Origin: Acidimicrobiaceae bacterium | Lineage (GTDB): Bacteria > Actinomycetota > Acidimicrobiia > Acidimicrobiales > RAAP-2 | Direction: 5' to 3' | Length of the DNA stretch: 6,030 bases | NCBI GenBank assembly: GCA_003151555.1 | Contig: PLXU01000054.1 | Span: 6,006-12,035, forward strand | Part shown: one piece after another, positions 1 through 6,030 of the stretch | Position numbering within the stretch: position 1 is the first letter of the stretch | Layout of the letters: every line of letters starts with the position of its first letter | Position numbers and translations under genes: made by a program | Notes under the pieces: model-generated | Told to the model about the DNA's origin: nothing | The model's database searches: none | What the model saw: only the letters and a program-made list of their open reading frames with translations

Positions 1-33
1 CAGCCCGAACAAGGAAACTTAGAGTGACACCAG

Positions 34-3000
34 ATGACTGAACGCCTGTTGACCCCGTCAAAAATCACGGCCTGGCTCGAGTGCGCCCACTTTCTCTCTT
101 TGCGCAATCAAGTAGACAGCGGCATCTTGAGCATTGCGCCGACGCCGATGGGATCCCTGGCCGAACTGCTGGTGGAGAAGGGCTCCACGCACGAGCGTGA
201 CTGCCTCACCGATCTGGAGAACCAAGGTCGTTCGGTCTACCAAGTGCCGGGACGCAATCCCGATGAAACGTTCACGCAGTGGGTCGCGCGCCTGGGCAAT
301 CTCTTGGCGAAGGGCCACGACGTCATCTATCAGATGCCCTTCGTGCACGACGGGATCCGGGGCATCGCGGATTTTCTCGTGCGCGTCGACGTCCCCGAGG
401 GATACGCCAACTATGAACCGATCGACGCCAAGCTGACGCGCGCCGAGGGCAAACCGGGCCACGTCCTGCAACTGTGCTTTTACGCCGAAGCCATCGCCGC
501 GATGACCGGAGCGCCGCCCAAGGACATGCACCTCTGGCTAGGTTCAGGCGAGCGCGAGACGTTGGTCGTCGAGCAGTTCAGCCCCTATTGGCGGCGCCTA
601 CGTCGCCAGTTGAAGGTGTTGTTGAACCGGGACCAACTGACCATTGAGACCCAGCCCGAACCGTGCAACCACTGCGAGATCTGTGAATTCTCGGGTCGGT
701 GCGAGAGCGAGTGGCGCGCTCAGGATTCGCTGGTCTACGTCGCCAACATTCGTCCACCGGAGCGCGACGCTATGGAGGCCGCTGGCGTGCGCACGGTGGT
801 GGAGTTGGCGTCGCGACGTTCGCCGGTGGACAACGTGCACGACGACAATCTGCAACGACTCTCGCGCCAAGCGGCGCTGCAAGTGTCGTCGCGAGGGTCC
901 CCGCTGGCGCCGCCCGATTATGCGCTGGTCGAGGAGACCGATGACCCGGTGTACGGCCACGGGTTCGCCTTGATGCCCGCGCCCGACGAGGGTGACGTCT
1001 TCTTCGATTTCGAGGGACACCCATTCTGGACGGCTCGCCACGACCTATTCTTTCTCGCCGGTCTGTATCTGCGCTCGAGCGACTCAAACTGGGTCTACGA
1101 CGCACGCTGGGCTCACGATCTCGATGAGCAGGCGCACATGATCAAGGAACTGGTGGAGTTCTTCGCGCACCGGCGCATGACGTATCCCTCGATGCACGTG
1201 TACCACTACAACCACACTGAACGTTCGTCCCTCGAGCGGCTCACGCGCGGCACCGAATCGGAGAACCTCTTTTCCCAACTGGTGGAGTCGGGGCTCTTCG
1301 TTGATCTCTACGTGGTCGCGAAGAATTCTCTCCAGGTGGGCACGGAGTCCTACGGACTGAAGCACCTCGAGCGATTGACCGGCTTCGTGCGCTCGGGCGC
1401 AATTGAAGGGGGCGCGGGAGCCGTGGTTGAGTACGAGGAGTGGATGAAGACGAAGCGTCCCCAACTGCTCGACAACATTGCCCGCTATAACTGCGAGGAC
1501 GTGCAGGCAACCATGGCCCTGCGCGACTGGCTGGTGCAACAGCGGCCAGTCGCGCTGGCGTGGCGTGACGCGGTCGATGACGTGCCGGCCTACGAACTCG
1601 ACACCGATGAACTCGTCGAGGGCCTGAAGCGATTTGGTGATGCGAGTCCCGAGCACCTCCTGGGTGACCTGCTCAATTACTGGCGCCGCGAACGCTCCGC
1701 CAACACCTCACCAAAGTTTGCCGAGGCGGCGTCGGACTTCGGGTCGCTCTACGCGGACCGCAACTTCATCGCCAACCTGAGATTCCTGCGATTCGAAGAG
1801 ACGACCAAGAAGAGCGGTGAAGTTGTCAAACACGCACTCTTCACGTGGCCCGAGCAGGTCGTCGATACGTCCACCTTCACTCGTCAAAAGAACGTCCTCT
1901 ATACGGGCATCGGCGTGGAACACGGCTACGGCTACCTGTCTGAGCTGGATCACGGGAAGCGTGAGCTCAAAATGACGTGGCGCGAGCGTCACGAGGAGGC
2001 CGGGGGACTGCCGCGCGTCGTCGTGTTGGACGATTACGTGTCGCCGCGGGAGAAGCCCGGGGTGTTGTTCCATCTGGCCGAGCAGATCCTGCACCCGCAG
2101 GAGAACGACCCCGCGAGCCCGGTCTCGCTGGCGCTGCTGGCCCGCGAGCGGCCCCGCTTCACACCCGGTCAGGGACCGGACGATGGCGTGTTCAGCGACG
2201 ACCTGGCGGCGACACTTCGCTGGGTGAGTCACCTCGACAACAGCTACGTCGCGCTGCAGGGTCCGCCGGGTACCGGCAAGACCTACAGCGGAGCCCACAT
2301 CATCTACGAGCTGATTTGCGCCGGCCAAAGGGTGGGTATCACCGCCATGAGTCACGCCGCCATCGACAACCTCTTGCGGGCTACCCTCGAGGTCTTTGAA
2401 CAAGAACACGACCTGGACGCGGTGCGAATTCTGCGCCAGGGAGCCCGCCCATCCAGCGGCGCCCTGGACGGCGTTCGCTATAACCCGAAGAAGGAGGAGT
2501 TCGAGGGCACGGCGTACAACCTCGTGGCGGGCACGACGTGGCTCTGGTCGCGACCCGGACTGCGGGCCTATCCCGTTGACGTGCTGATAGTCGACGAGGC
2601 CGGTCAACTGGCCCTGGCCGACGCGATTGCCTCGGCCAACGCGGCGCGCAATTTGATTCTGTTGGGCGATCCCCTCCAACTGGCCCAGGTCTCGCAGGCC
2701 GAGCACCCTGACGGCTCGGGGGCGAGCGTGCTCGAGCACGTGCTCGCCGATCACGCCACGATTCCCAACACCCAGGGGGTGTTCATTTCGGAGACTCGAC
2801 GCATGCACCCCGACGTCTGTGCGTTCATCTCGGACCAGATCTACGAGGGGCGCCTGACGAGCCATGACAGCTGCGCGCAGCAGACAACTGAGTTCGGTAC
2901 CGGGTTGCGCTGGCTCAGGGCCAATCACGTCGCTCGGTCTACCGAGTCCTTCGAAGAGTCCGATATCGTCATCCAGCAGATTCTTTCCATGCTCGGGACA

Positions 3001-3390
3001 AACTGGGTCAATCAGGCGGGCGAGTCGGCACCGCTCCTACCGAGCGACTTCATGGTGGTGGCCCCCTATAACGATCAGGTTCGTCTCTTGCGTCGCGAGT
3101 TCGATCGCACACCCGGCCTGGCGGCCGTGCAGGTGGGCACGGTGGACAAGTTTCAGGGTCGCGAAGCGCCGGTCGTCTTTTTTACGATGACCACGTCGTC
3201 GTCCGAGGACATGCCGCGGGGCCCCGAGTTTCTCTTTTCGAGGAATCGACTCAACGTCGCGGTCAGTCGCGCCCGCTGTCTGGCGTATTTGGTGTGTACC
3301 GAGGCGTTGCTGAATTCGCGTGCGCGAACCATCGACGAGATGCGTCTCATCGGGACATTGAGCGCGTTCGTGGAGTACGCCTCGCGTTAG
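34..3390 (+). CDS. TM0106-type RecB/Cas4-like nuclease fused to DEDDy exonuclease and SF1 helicase
   Basis: This 1118-residue cytoplasmic protein has no signal peptide or membrane segment. Residues about 1-230 form a Cas4/RecB-like PD-(D/E)XK nuclease: KGSTHE (49-54), D113 in GIADF, the DAK metal motif (D131, K133) and QxxxY (Q146, Y150). C17 plus C214, C217 and C223 could hold a 4Fe-4S cluster. Residues about 321-500 form an RNase-H-fold exonuclease with D325/E327 in FFDFEG, D424 and YNCED (Y485, D489), a DEDDy set. Residues about 718-1112 form an SF1 Upf1/Dna2-like helicase: Walker A GPPGTGKT (743-750), Walker B DEAGQ (854-858), GDPLQL (878-883), ETRRMHP (920-926), GTVDKFQGRE (1035-1044) and VAVSRAR (1075-1081). 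Residues 510-717 match nothing I recognise. The start is the first in-frame ATG, with a weak AGAGTG Shine-Dalgarno seven bases upstream. The family is annotated as a putative RecB-like nuclease. A role in DNA or RNA-DNA hybrid processing or repair is inference; the substrate is unknown. Confidence 0.93.
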   Translation: MTERLLTPSKITAWLECAHFLSLRNQVDSGILSIAPTPMGSLAELLVEKGSTHERDCLTDLENQGRSVYQVPGRNPDETFTQWVARLGNLLAKGHDVIYQMPFVHDGIRGIADFLVRVDVPEGYANYEPIDAKLTRAEGKPGHVLQLCFYAEAIAAMTGAPPKDMHLWLGSGERETLVVEQFSPYWRRLRRQLKVLLNRDQLTIETQPEPCNHCEICEFSGRCESEWRAQDSLVYVANIRPPERDAMEAAGVRTVVELASRRSPVDNVHDDNLQRLSRQAALQVSSRGSPLAPPDYALVEETDDPVYGHGFALMPAPDEGDVFFDFEGHPFWTARHDLFFLAGLYLRSSDSNWVYDARWAHDLDEQAHMIKELVEFFAHRRMTYPSMHVYHYNHTERSSLERLTRGTESENLFSQLVESGLFVDLYVVAKNSLQVGTESYGLKHLERLTGFVRSGAIEGGAGAVVEYEEWMKTKRPQLLDNIARYNCEDVQATMALRDWLVQQRPVALAWRDAVDDVPAYELDTDELVEGLKRFGDASPEHLLGDLLNYWRRERSANTSPKFAEAASDFGSLYADRNFIANLRFLRFEETTKKSGEVVKHALFTWPEQVVDTSTFTRQKNVLYTGIGVEHGYGYLSELDHGKRELKMTWRERHEEAGGLPRVVVLDDYVSPREKPGVLFHLAEQILHPQENDPASPVSLALLARERPRFTPGQGPDDGVFSDDLAATLRWVSHLDNSYVALQGPPGTGKTYSGAHIIYELICAGQRVGITAMSHAAIDNLLRATLEVFEQEHDLDAVRILRQGARPSSGALDGVRYNPKKEEFEGTAYNLVAGTTWLWSRPGLRAYPVDVLIVDEAGQLALADAIASANAARNLILLGDPLQLAQVSQAEHPDGSGASVLEHVLADHATIPNTQGVFISETRRMHPDVCAFISDQIYEGRLTSHDSCAQQTTEFGTGLRWLRANHVARSTESFEESDIVIQQILSMLGTNWVNQAGESAPLLPSDFMVVAPYNDQVRLLRREFDRTPGLAAVQVGTVDKFQGREAPVVFFTMTTSSSEDMPRGPEFLFSRNRLNVAVSRARCLAYLVCTEALLNSRARTIDEMRLIGTLSAFVEYASR

Positions 3391-3490
3391 GCGGCCGACC
3401 GCTGTTGTCCTGCGGTGGTGGCGCACGACGGCGCATCGGAGACGGCGCCAATGCTCGTCACTTAGTTGGAACCTACGAAGTTGCGCGGGC
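3391..3490. other. Convergent intergenic gap with GC-rich stem, no clear intrinsic terminator
   Basis: One hundred bases separate the two converging stop codons. GGCGC occurs three times (3420, 3430, 3444). TGGCGC at 3419-3424 can pair with GCGCCA at 3445-3450 around a 20-base loop, and a smaller ACCGC/GCGGT stem lies at 3398-3416. Neither is followed by a T-run on either strand, so a classical Rho-independent terminator is not supported. The stems might act as a weak bidirectional terminator or 3' end stabiliser, or termination may be Rho-dependent. Confidence 0.3.
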
Positions 3491-5479
3491 CTAGCGGCGG
3501 GTGCTCGCGTCGACGGCGGCGAATTGATCAAGCCACGAAATGAGGGCGTCAACGGGGATGGGTCTCGTGAAGAGGAAGCCCTGGGCGACGTCACAGTCGG
3601 CCGCCGCGAGTTCGTCGAAGACCTCTCGTGTCTCGACGCCTTCGCCCACTACCGTGAAGCCTAGGTTGTGTCCCAGATCAACGATGGAGTGCACGATGGC
3701 GGCGTGTCCGTTGTGCTCGAGCATGTCGGTGATGAAACTGCGGTCGATCTTTAGTTCATGGATGGGCAAGGTCGAGAGATAACCGAGCGACGTCTGGCCG
3801 GTGCCGAAGTCATCAATGCTCAATCGGACGCCGGCGCGGTCCAGCTCGCTCAGCACCGCGGCCGCGCGGATCGGGTCGGTCATGAGGGCGGTCTCGGTCA
3901 CTTCGATGAAGAGACGATGAGGCTCGACGTGGGCGGCTTCTAACGCCTCGACGATTTTGGACGCAAACACGTTGCTGCTTAGATTGCGCGCCGAGACGTT
4001 GATCGCGACGGTCAGTCGCTGGGAGGCGGGTCCAAAATTCCTTAGATCACGCAGCGCCCGACCCACGACCCACTCGGTCAGTCGATCGATGAGATCGGTC
4101 TGCTCGGCGAGCGGGATGAAGCGATCGGGCTGGAGCAGACCGAGCGTCGGGTGCTGCCAACGCACGAGGGCCTCCACGGCGTCGACCCGACTGTCGTTGA
4201 TCCTCACTTTCGGCTGGTAGTACAGCACGAGTTGATCGGTTTCAATCGCGGTGCGCAGTTCGGAGATGAGCGCGAGATTGGACGCGTCGTAGTGGTTCTG
4301 CGACGGGTGGTAACGAACGACCCCGAGGTGGCGCTGCTTGGCCGAGTACATCGCCACGTCGGCGAGTTGCAAGAGCTCGTCGACGTCGGTGCCGTACGTC
4401 GGCGCCATCACGTAGCCAATGCTCGCCTCCACCGACAACGGCAGCCCCCCCACGTTGATTTCGCGTTCGATCACGTCGCGCAGTTCGCGCAGCGTCTGAT
4501 CGGGGTCGGCGACGTCGGAGAGAAGGACGCCGAATTCGTCACCGCCAAGGCGCGCCAGGGCGTTCAGTCCGCTGAGGTGATCGGCCAAGCGGGTGCTCAG
4601 AGCAATCAGCAATCGGTCGCCGTTGTGGTGACCCAGGGTGTCATTGATTTCCTTGAATCGGTCGAGGTCGATGATGGCGATCATGGTGGACTCGCCGGCC
4701 GGTCCGGCCTGTGCGAGTTCGTCTTCGATCATGTCGTGAAAGAGCACCCGGTTCGGCAGGTCCGTCAGCGCGTCATGCTCGACCATGTAGGCATTGATGC
4801 GAACCTGGCGGCGCAGCCGACGCCCGACTGCGTAGGAGATGCCGACCAGCAGAAGGTATAAGAGACCGAGCCCCACGGCCAGATTCTGATAGAGGCTTTC
4901 GAGGCCGGCGTTGATGTCCGCGGCGATCGGCGAGTAGGGCAGGTAGATCTCGAGCACGCCCACCTGGTGGCGTGGCGTGCCGGCCAGCAGGGGCATGTAG
5001 ACCTCGACCGCGGCGGGTCCGATTGGTCCGGAGTCATTGCTGTCGGAATTGATGTGGGTGATGCTGGCGTCAATCGTGCCGTGCGTCGCGTCCAGGACTT
5101 TGCCCAAGTCGGCGGCGTCATTCGAACCGTTAAGGCCCGAACCGTCGTCGGAGTAGATCACGTCGCCCGATTGGTCACGCAGGCGAAGTCTCAATATTTC
5201 GTGGCTTTTCACCGCGGCCCGCACCAGGCGATTCATGTCCATTTTTTCGACGGGGCTCAAGCCCAGACTGAGCGTGCGACCGTCCAGGCGCGGAGCGACG
5301 GCGGTTTCGGCGATCAATACCGCCTCGGAACGGCCCTCGGCCAGTCCCCGCCGAGTGGCTTCGGCCCGGTAGCTGAAGGCGAGCACCAGTCCGAGCAACA
5401 CCACGCCCACCAACATGATGAGTGAGAAGGTGGCGAAGAGCCGCACCGGCGATTCGCGACGGGGCGCGCTGGGAGCCAT
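3491..5479 (-). CDS. Membrane-bound GGDEF-EAL cyclic di-GMP synthase/phosphodiesterase
   Basis: This 662-residue protein makes and/or degrades the second messenger cyclic di-GMP. TM1 spans residues about 14-36, after an arginine-bearing N-terminus. Residues 37-198 are extracytoplasmic, probably a Cache/PAS-like sensor (fold inferred). TM2 is about 199-219, followed by the basic stretch GRRLRRQVR, which fits an inside C-terminus. No HAMP or PAS domain separates TM2 from the GGDEF domain (about 228-392): DALTDLPNR (236-244), DLDRFKEIND (271-280), GHHNGD (283-288) and GGDEF (312-316). The inhibitory RxxD site, expected at 303-306, reads SGLN. The EAL domain is about 402-645: Q422, EAL (436-438), N494, E526, DDFGTG (556-561), K577/D579, E613 in VGEGVE and Q633, so phosphodiesterase residues look complete. 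The ATG has no strong Shine-Dalgarno (GCAGGG is about 13 bases upstream) and overlaps the stop of a possible leader ORF, suggesting coupled translation. Net activity and the sensed signal cannot be told from sequence. Confidence 0.95.
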   Translation of the reverse strand: MAPSAPRRESPVRLFATFSLIMLVGVVLLGLVLAFSYRAEATRRGLAEGRSEAVLIAETAVAPRLDGRTLSLGLSPVEKMDMNRLVRAAVKSHEILRLRLRDQSGDVIYSDDGSGLNGSNDAADLGKVLDATHGTIDASITHINSDSNDSGPIGPAAVEVYMPLLAGTPRHQVGVLEIYLPYSPIAADINAGLESLYQNLAVGLGLLYLLLVGISYAVGRRLRRQVRINAYMVEHDALTDLPNRVLFHDMIEDELAQAGPAGESTMIAIIDLDRFKEINDTLGHHNGDRLLIALSTRLADHLSGLNALARLGGDEFGVLLSDVADPDQTLRELRDVIEREINVGGLPLSVEASIGYVMAPTYGTDVDELLQLADVAMYSAKQRHLGVVRYHPSQNHYDASNLALISELRTAIETDQLVLYYQPKVRINDSRVDAVEALVRWQHPTLGLLQPDRFIPLAEQTDLIDRLTEWVVGRALRDLRNFGPASQRLTVAINVSARNLSSNVFASKIVEALEAAHVEPHRLFIEVTETALMTDPIRAAAVLSELDRAGVRLSIDDFGTGQTSLGYLSTLPIHELKIDRSFITDMLEHNGHAAIVHSIVDLGHNLGFTVVGEGVETREVFDELAAADCDVAQGFLFTRPIPVDALISWLDQFAAVDASTRR

Positions 5480-5541
5480 CAGGCGCGGCGAACCCTGCCC
5501 GGGACGAGGCGTGCGTGGGTCGTGTGAGATTTCATGTACAT
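5479..5541 (-). CDS. Possible 20-codon leader ORF coupled to the GGDEF-EAL gene
   Basis: Reading leftward, ATG-TAC-ATG-AAA opens a 20-codon frame ending in TGA. The A of that TGA is the A of the GGDEF-EAL ATG, giving TGATG. GGAAAG at 5551-5546 lies four bases before the first ATG and ten before the second in-frame ATG (5535-5533), so either could be the start. The peptide is basic and rich in Arg, His and Thr (it includes MKSHTTHARL), with no membrane segment or recognisable domain. Its value may lie in bringing ribosomes to the downstream start, which lacks a good ribosome binding site of its own. A frame this short can arise by chance. The one-base overlap and upstream GGAAAG are seen; function is inferred. 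Confidence 0.35.
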   Translation of the reverse strand: MYMKSHTTHARLVPGRVRRA

Positions 5542-5770
5542 CGTGCTTTCCGTGATTGTTAAGGCAAATCTTCGTACCGGACGAGCGTTAAATTCGTTGC
5601 CATCCAAGCGTAGGTCTCCATTTTCGACATATGGGGCTCCGAGACCATTGTTGAGCGCGAAATGGTCGAGGGTGGGGAGTGCGTAGTGAAACGTCGTTGG
5701 GGCGAGTTCGACTCGATGAGCGCTGGTGGCCGCGACGCCGGCGCGGGTGGTCAGATTTCGCCCGCCCGGG
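5542..5770. other. Divergent intergenic control region
   Basis: This non-coding stretch lies between the leftward GGDEF-EAL unit and the rightward presumed rRNA leader. Its left part (about 5555-5640) is AT-richer than the flanking genes, as expected of promoter DNA. I could not find a convincing -35/-10 pair for the leftward gene; TAACAA at 5562-5557 on the minus strand is a poor -10 candidate with no matching -35. Small perfect stems occur at 5703-5715 (CGAGT-TCG-ACTCG) and 5730-5746 (CCGCG, seven-base loop, CGCGG). Short open frames here have no recognisable protein features. Confidence 0.5.
5613..5646. repeat. GGTCTC/GAGACC inverted repeat, possible operator
   Basis: GGTCTC at 5613-5618 and GAGACC at 5641-5646 are perfect inverted arms 22 bases apart. 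Just inside them, CAT (5619-5621) and ATG (5631-5633) can also pair. The element sits about 70 bases upstream of the leftward leader ORF and about 130 bases before the first rightward -10 candidate, a position suited to a regulator-binding site. It has no T-run and so is not a terminator. A six-base pair of arms can occur by chance. Confidence 0.25.
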
Positions 5771-5779
5771 TGCTACATT
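5771..5779 (+). promoter_or_regulatory. Candidate extended -10 promoter for the presumed rRNA operon
   Basis: TGC-TACATT is an extended -10 (TGn then TAnnnT) facing rightward. The hexamer 17 bases upstream (TCAGAT, 5751-5756) is a poor -35 match, so the call rests on the TGn extension and on position: it lies about 165 bases before the boxA-like signal. Transcription would begin near 5786. Confidence 0.4.
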
Positions 5780-5813
5780 GGTGCTCCCACCTCAGAGACG
5801 GCGAACGGAGCAT

Positions 5814-5841
5814 TTGCGCCCCGGCGGACCGCGCTGATAAG
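5814..5841 (+). promoter_or_regulatory. Alternative rrn promoter candidate, TTGCGC-16-GATAAG
   Basis: TTGCGC (5814-5819) and GATAAG (5836-5841) are spaced by 16 bases and resemble a sigma-70-type -35/-10 pair; the ATAA core of the -10 is intact. Bacterial rRNA operons often have tandem promoters, so this may be a second one. If used, the transcript would start near 5848, inside the first hairpin arm, and would lose that hairpin while keeping the boxB-like stem and boxA. Confidence 0.25.
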
Positions 5842-5868
5842 GTGGGCATCCCTGTAGTTGGGGTCACC
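5841..5868 (+). promoter_or_regulatory. Leader RNA hairpin 1
   Basis: GGTG (5841-5844) pairs with CACC (5865-5868), and ATCCC (5848-5852) with GGGGT (5860-5864), closing a seven-base loop TGTAGTT and leaving a three-base GGC bulge on the 5' side. This nine-pair structure includes one G-U pair. It has no downstream T-run, so an antitermination or processing role in the rRNA leader is more likely than termination. Confidence 0.4.
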
Positions 5869-5900
5869 CGACTGCAGATTCGACGGAGAAATCCCGAGAT

Positions 5901-5915
5901 GGTGTACTTCACACC
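5901..5915 (+). promoter_or_regulatory. boxB-like hairpin of rRNA leader
   Basis: GGTGT (5901-5905) and ACACC (5911-5915) form a perfect five-pair stem closing the five-base loop ACTTC. It lies 24 bases before the boxA-like motif. A small stem-loop (boxB) close to boxA is a known arrangement of rRNA antitermination sites. The assignment rests on shape and position only. Confidence 0.45.
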
Positions 5916-5939
5916 TCCGAGTTCGCTCGTGTGTGTTGT

Positions 5940-5951
5940 CGCTCCTTGAAA
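5940..5951 (+). promoter_or_regulatory. boxA-like antitermination signal
   Basis: CGCTCCTTGAAA matches the E. coli rrn boxA TGCTCTTTAACA at 8 of 12 positions. With the following AC it closely resembles the CTTGAGAAC core found before actinobacterial 16S genes. boxA in the nascent RNA is bound by NusB-NusE (S10), which lets polymerase pass terminators in untranslated rRNA. It is the strongest single reason for calling this region an rRNA leader. Confidence 0.55.
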
Positions 5952-6030
5952 ACGGAAGAACGAGAGCCAAAAGCCAGTACGGGCGACGATGGACGGATCT
6001 AACCGGACGCGTCGTTCGTCAAAAGAAGTA

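Larger units (their letters stand above)
5786..6030 (+). promoter_or_regulatory. Presumed 16S rRNA operon leader (pre-16S), 3' end outside window
   Basis: From about 5786 to the window end there is no convincing protein gene but a series of RNA-like elements: two hairpins, a boxA-like motif, and then an A/G-rich segment (GAGAGCCAAAAGCC) that resembles actinobacterial pre-16S leaders. In those, a CTTGAGAACTC-type boxA precedes a processing stem. Complementary pieces (CGG/CCG and ACGA/TCGT between 5984 and 6021) could form part of such a stem. No 16S 3' end lies upstream, so this is not a 16S-23S spacer. The mature 16S start is not reached; identification is from the leader pattern only. Confidence 0.6.

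Noticed and set aside
1..27. Possible tail of an upstream gene (frame reading ...QPEQGNLE then TGA at 25-27)
   Set aside because: Only eight codons are visible and another frame also stops nearby (TAG at 20-22). It would leave a six-base gap to the helicase gene, suiting an operon, but cannot be supported from so little sequence.
1708..2928. 406-codon open frame on the minus strand inside the helicase-nuclease gene
   Set aside because: It lies wholly antisense to conserved helicase sequence, shows no recognisable domain, and is expected from GC-rich codon bias.
34..3390. CRISPR-associated Cas4 or a dedicated defence gene
   Set aside because: The nuclease module resembles Cas4, but no repeat array or other cas gene is present, and the fusion to DEDDy and SF1 helicase modules fits the TM0106-type family better.
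3419..3450. Intrinsic terminator formed by TGGCGC/GCGCCA
   Set aside because: The loop is 20 bases long and no T-run follows on either strand; it is kept only as a possible stem in the gap.
4151..4861. 236-codon open frame on the plus strand antisense to the GGDEF-EAL gene
   Set aside because: It mirrors the conserved GGDEF and early EAL coding sequence, and its Val/Gln/His-rich composition is typical of an antisense shadow.
5662..5949. 95-codon plus-strand frame across the presumed rRNA promoter and leader
   Set aside because: It has no domain or good ribosome binding site, and runs through the promoter candidates, both hairpins and boxA.
5773..5970. 65-codon minus-strand frame over the presumed rRNA leader
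   Set aside because: It is antisense to the leader elements, has no ribosome binding signal and no recognisable motif.

Overview
The window is GC-rich (roughly 60%), densely coded bacterial chromosome. It most likely comes from an actinobacterium, perhaps Acidimicrobiia. That is an inference from three things: the architecture of the helicase-nuclease gene, the GC-skewed codon use, and a right-hand end that reads like an actinobacterial ribosomal RNA leader. No sequence search was possible, so the taxon is tentative.

Layout: (1) Bases 34-3390 (+) encode one 1118-residue enzyme of the TM0106 type. It joins a Cas4/RecB-like nuclease with a cysteine cluster, a DEDDy RNase-H-fold exonuclease and an Upf1/Dna2-like SF1 helicase. 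Every catalytic motif I looked for is present. (2) Bases 3391-3490 are a short convergent gap with a GC-rich stem but no clear intrinsic terminator. (3) Bases 3491-5479 (-) encode a 662-residue membrane-bound GGDEF-EAL protein for cyclic di-GMP turnover. It has an extracytoplasmic sensor region and intact synthase and phosphodiesterase active sites, but lacks the usual inhibitory RxxD site. (4) Immediately upstream on the same strand (5479-5541) is a possible 20-codon leader ORF whose TGA overlaps the GGDEF-EAL ATG by one base (TGATG), which would suit translational coupling. (5) Bases 5542-6030 hold no convincing protein gene. The right half looks like the promoter and leader of an rRNA operon read rightward: candidate -10 elements, two RNA hairpins and a boxA-like antitermination signal (CGCTCCTTGAAA). 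The 16S gene itself would begin just past the window.

How the genes relate: nothing shows that they form one pathway. The helicase-nuclease and the cyclic di-GMP gene converge, and the cyclic di-GMP gene diverges from the presumed rRNA operon. I see no CRISPR array, insertion sequence, tRNA or toxin-antitoxin pair, and no clear sign of a wholly new system. The best leads are the three-activity DNA/RNA-processing enzyme of unsettled function, the coupled leader ORF, and the divergent control region shared by a cyclic di-GMP enzyme and a presumed rrn operon.
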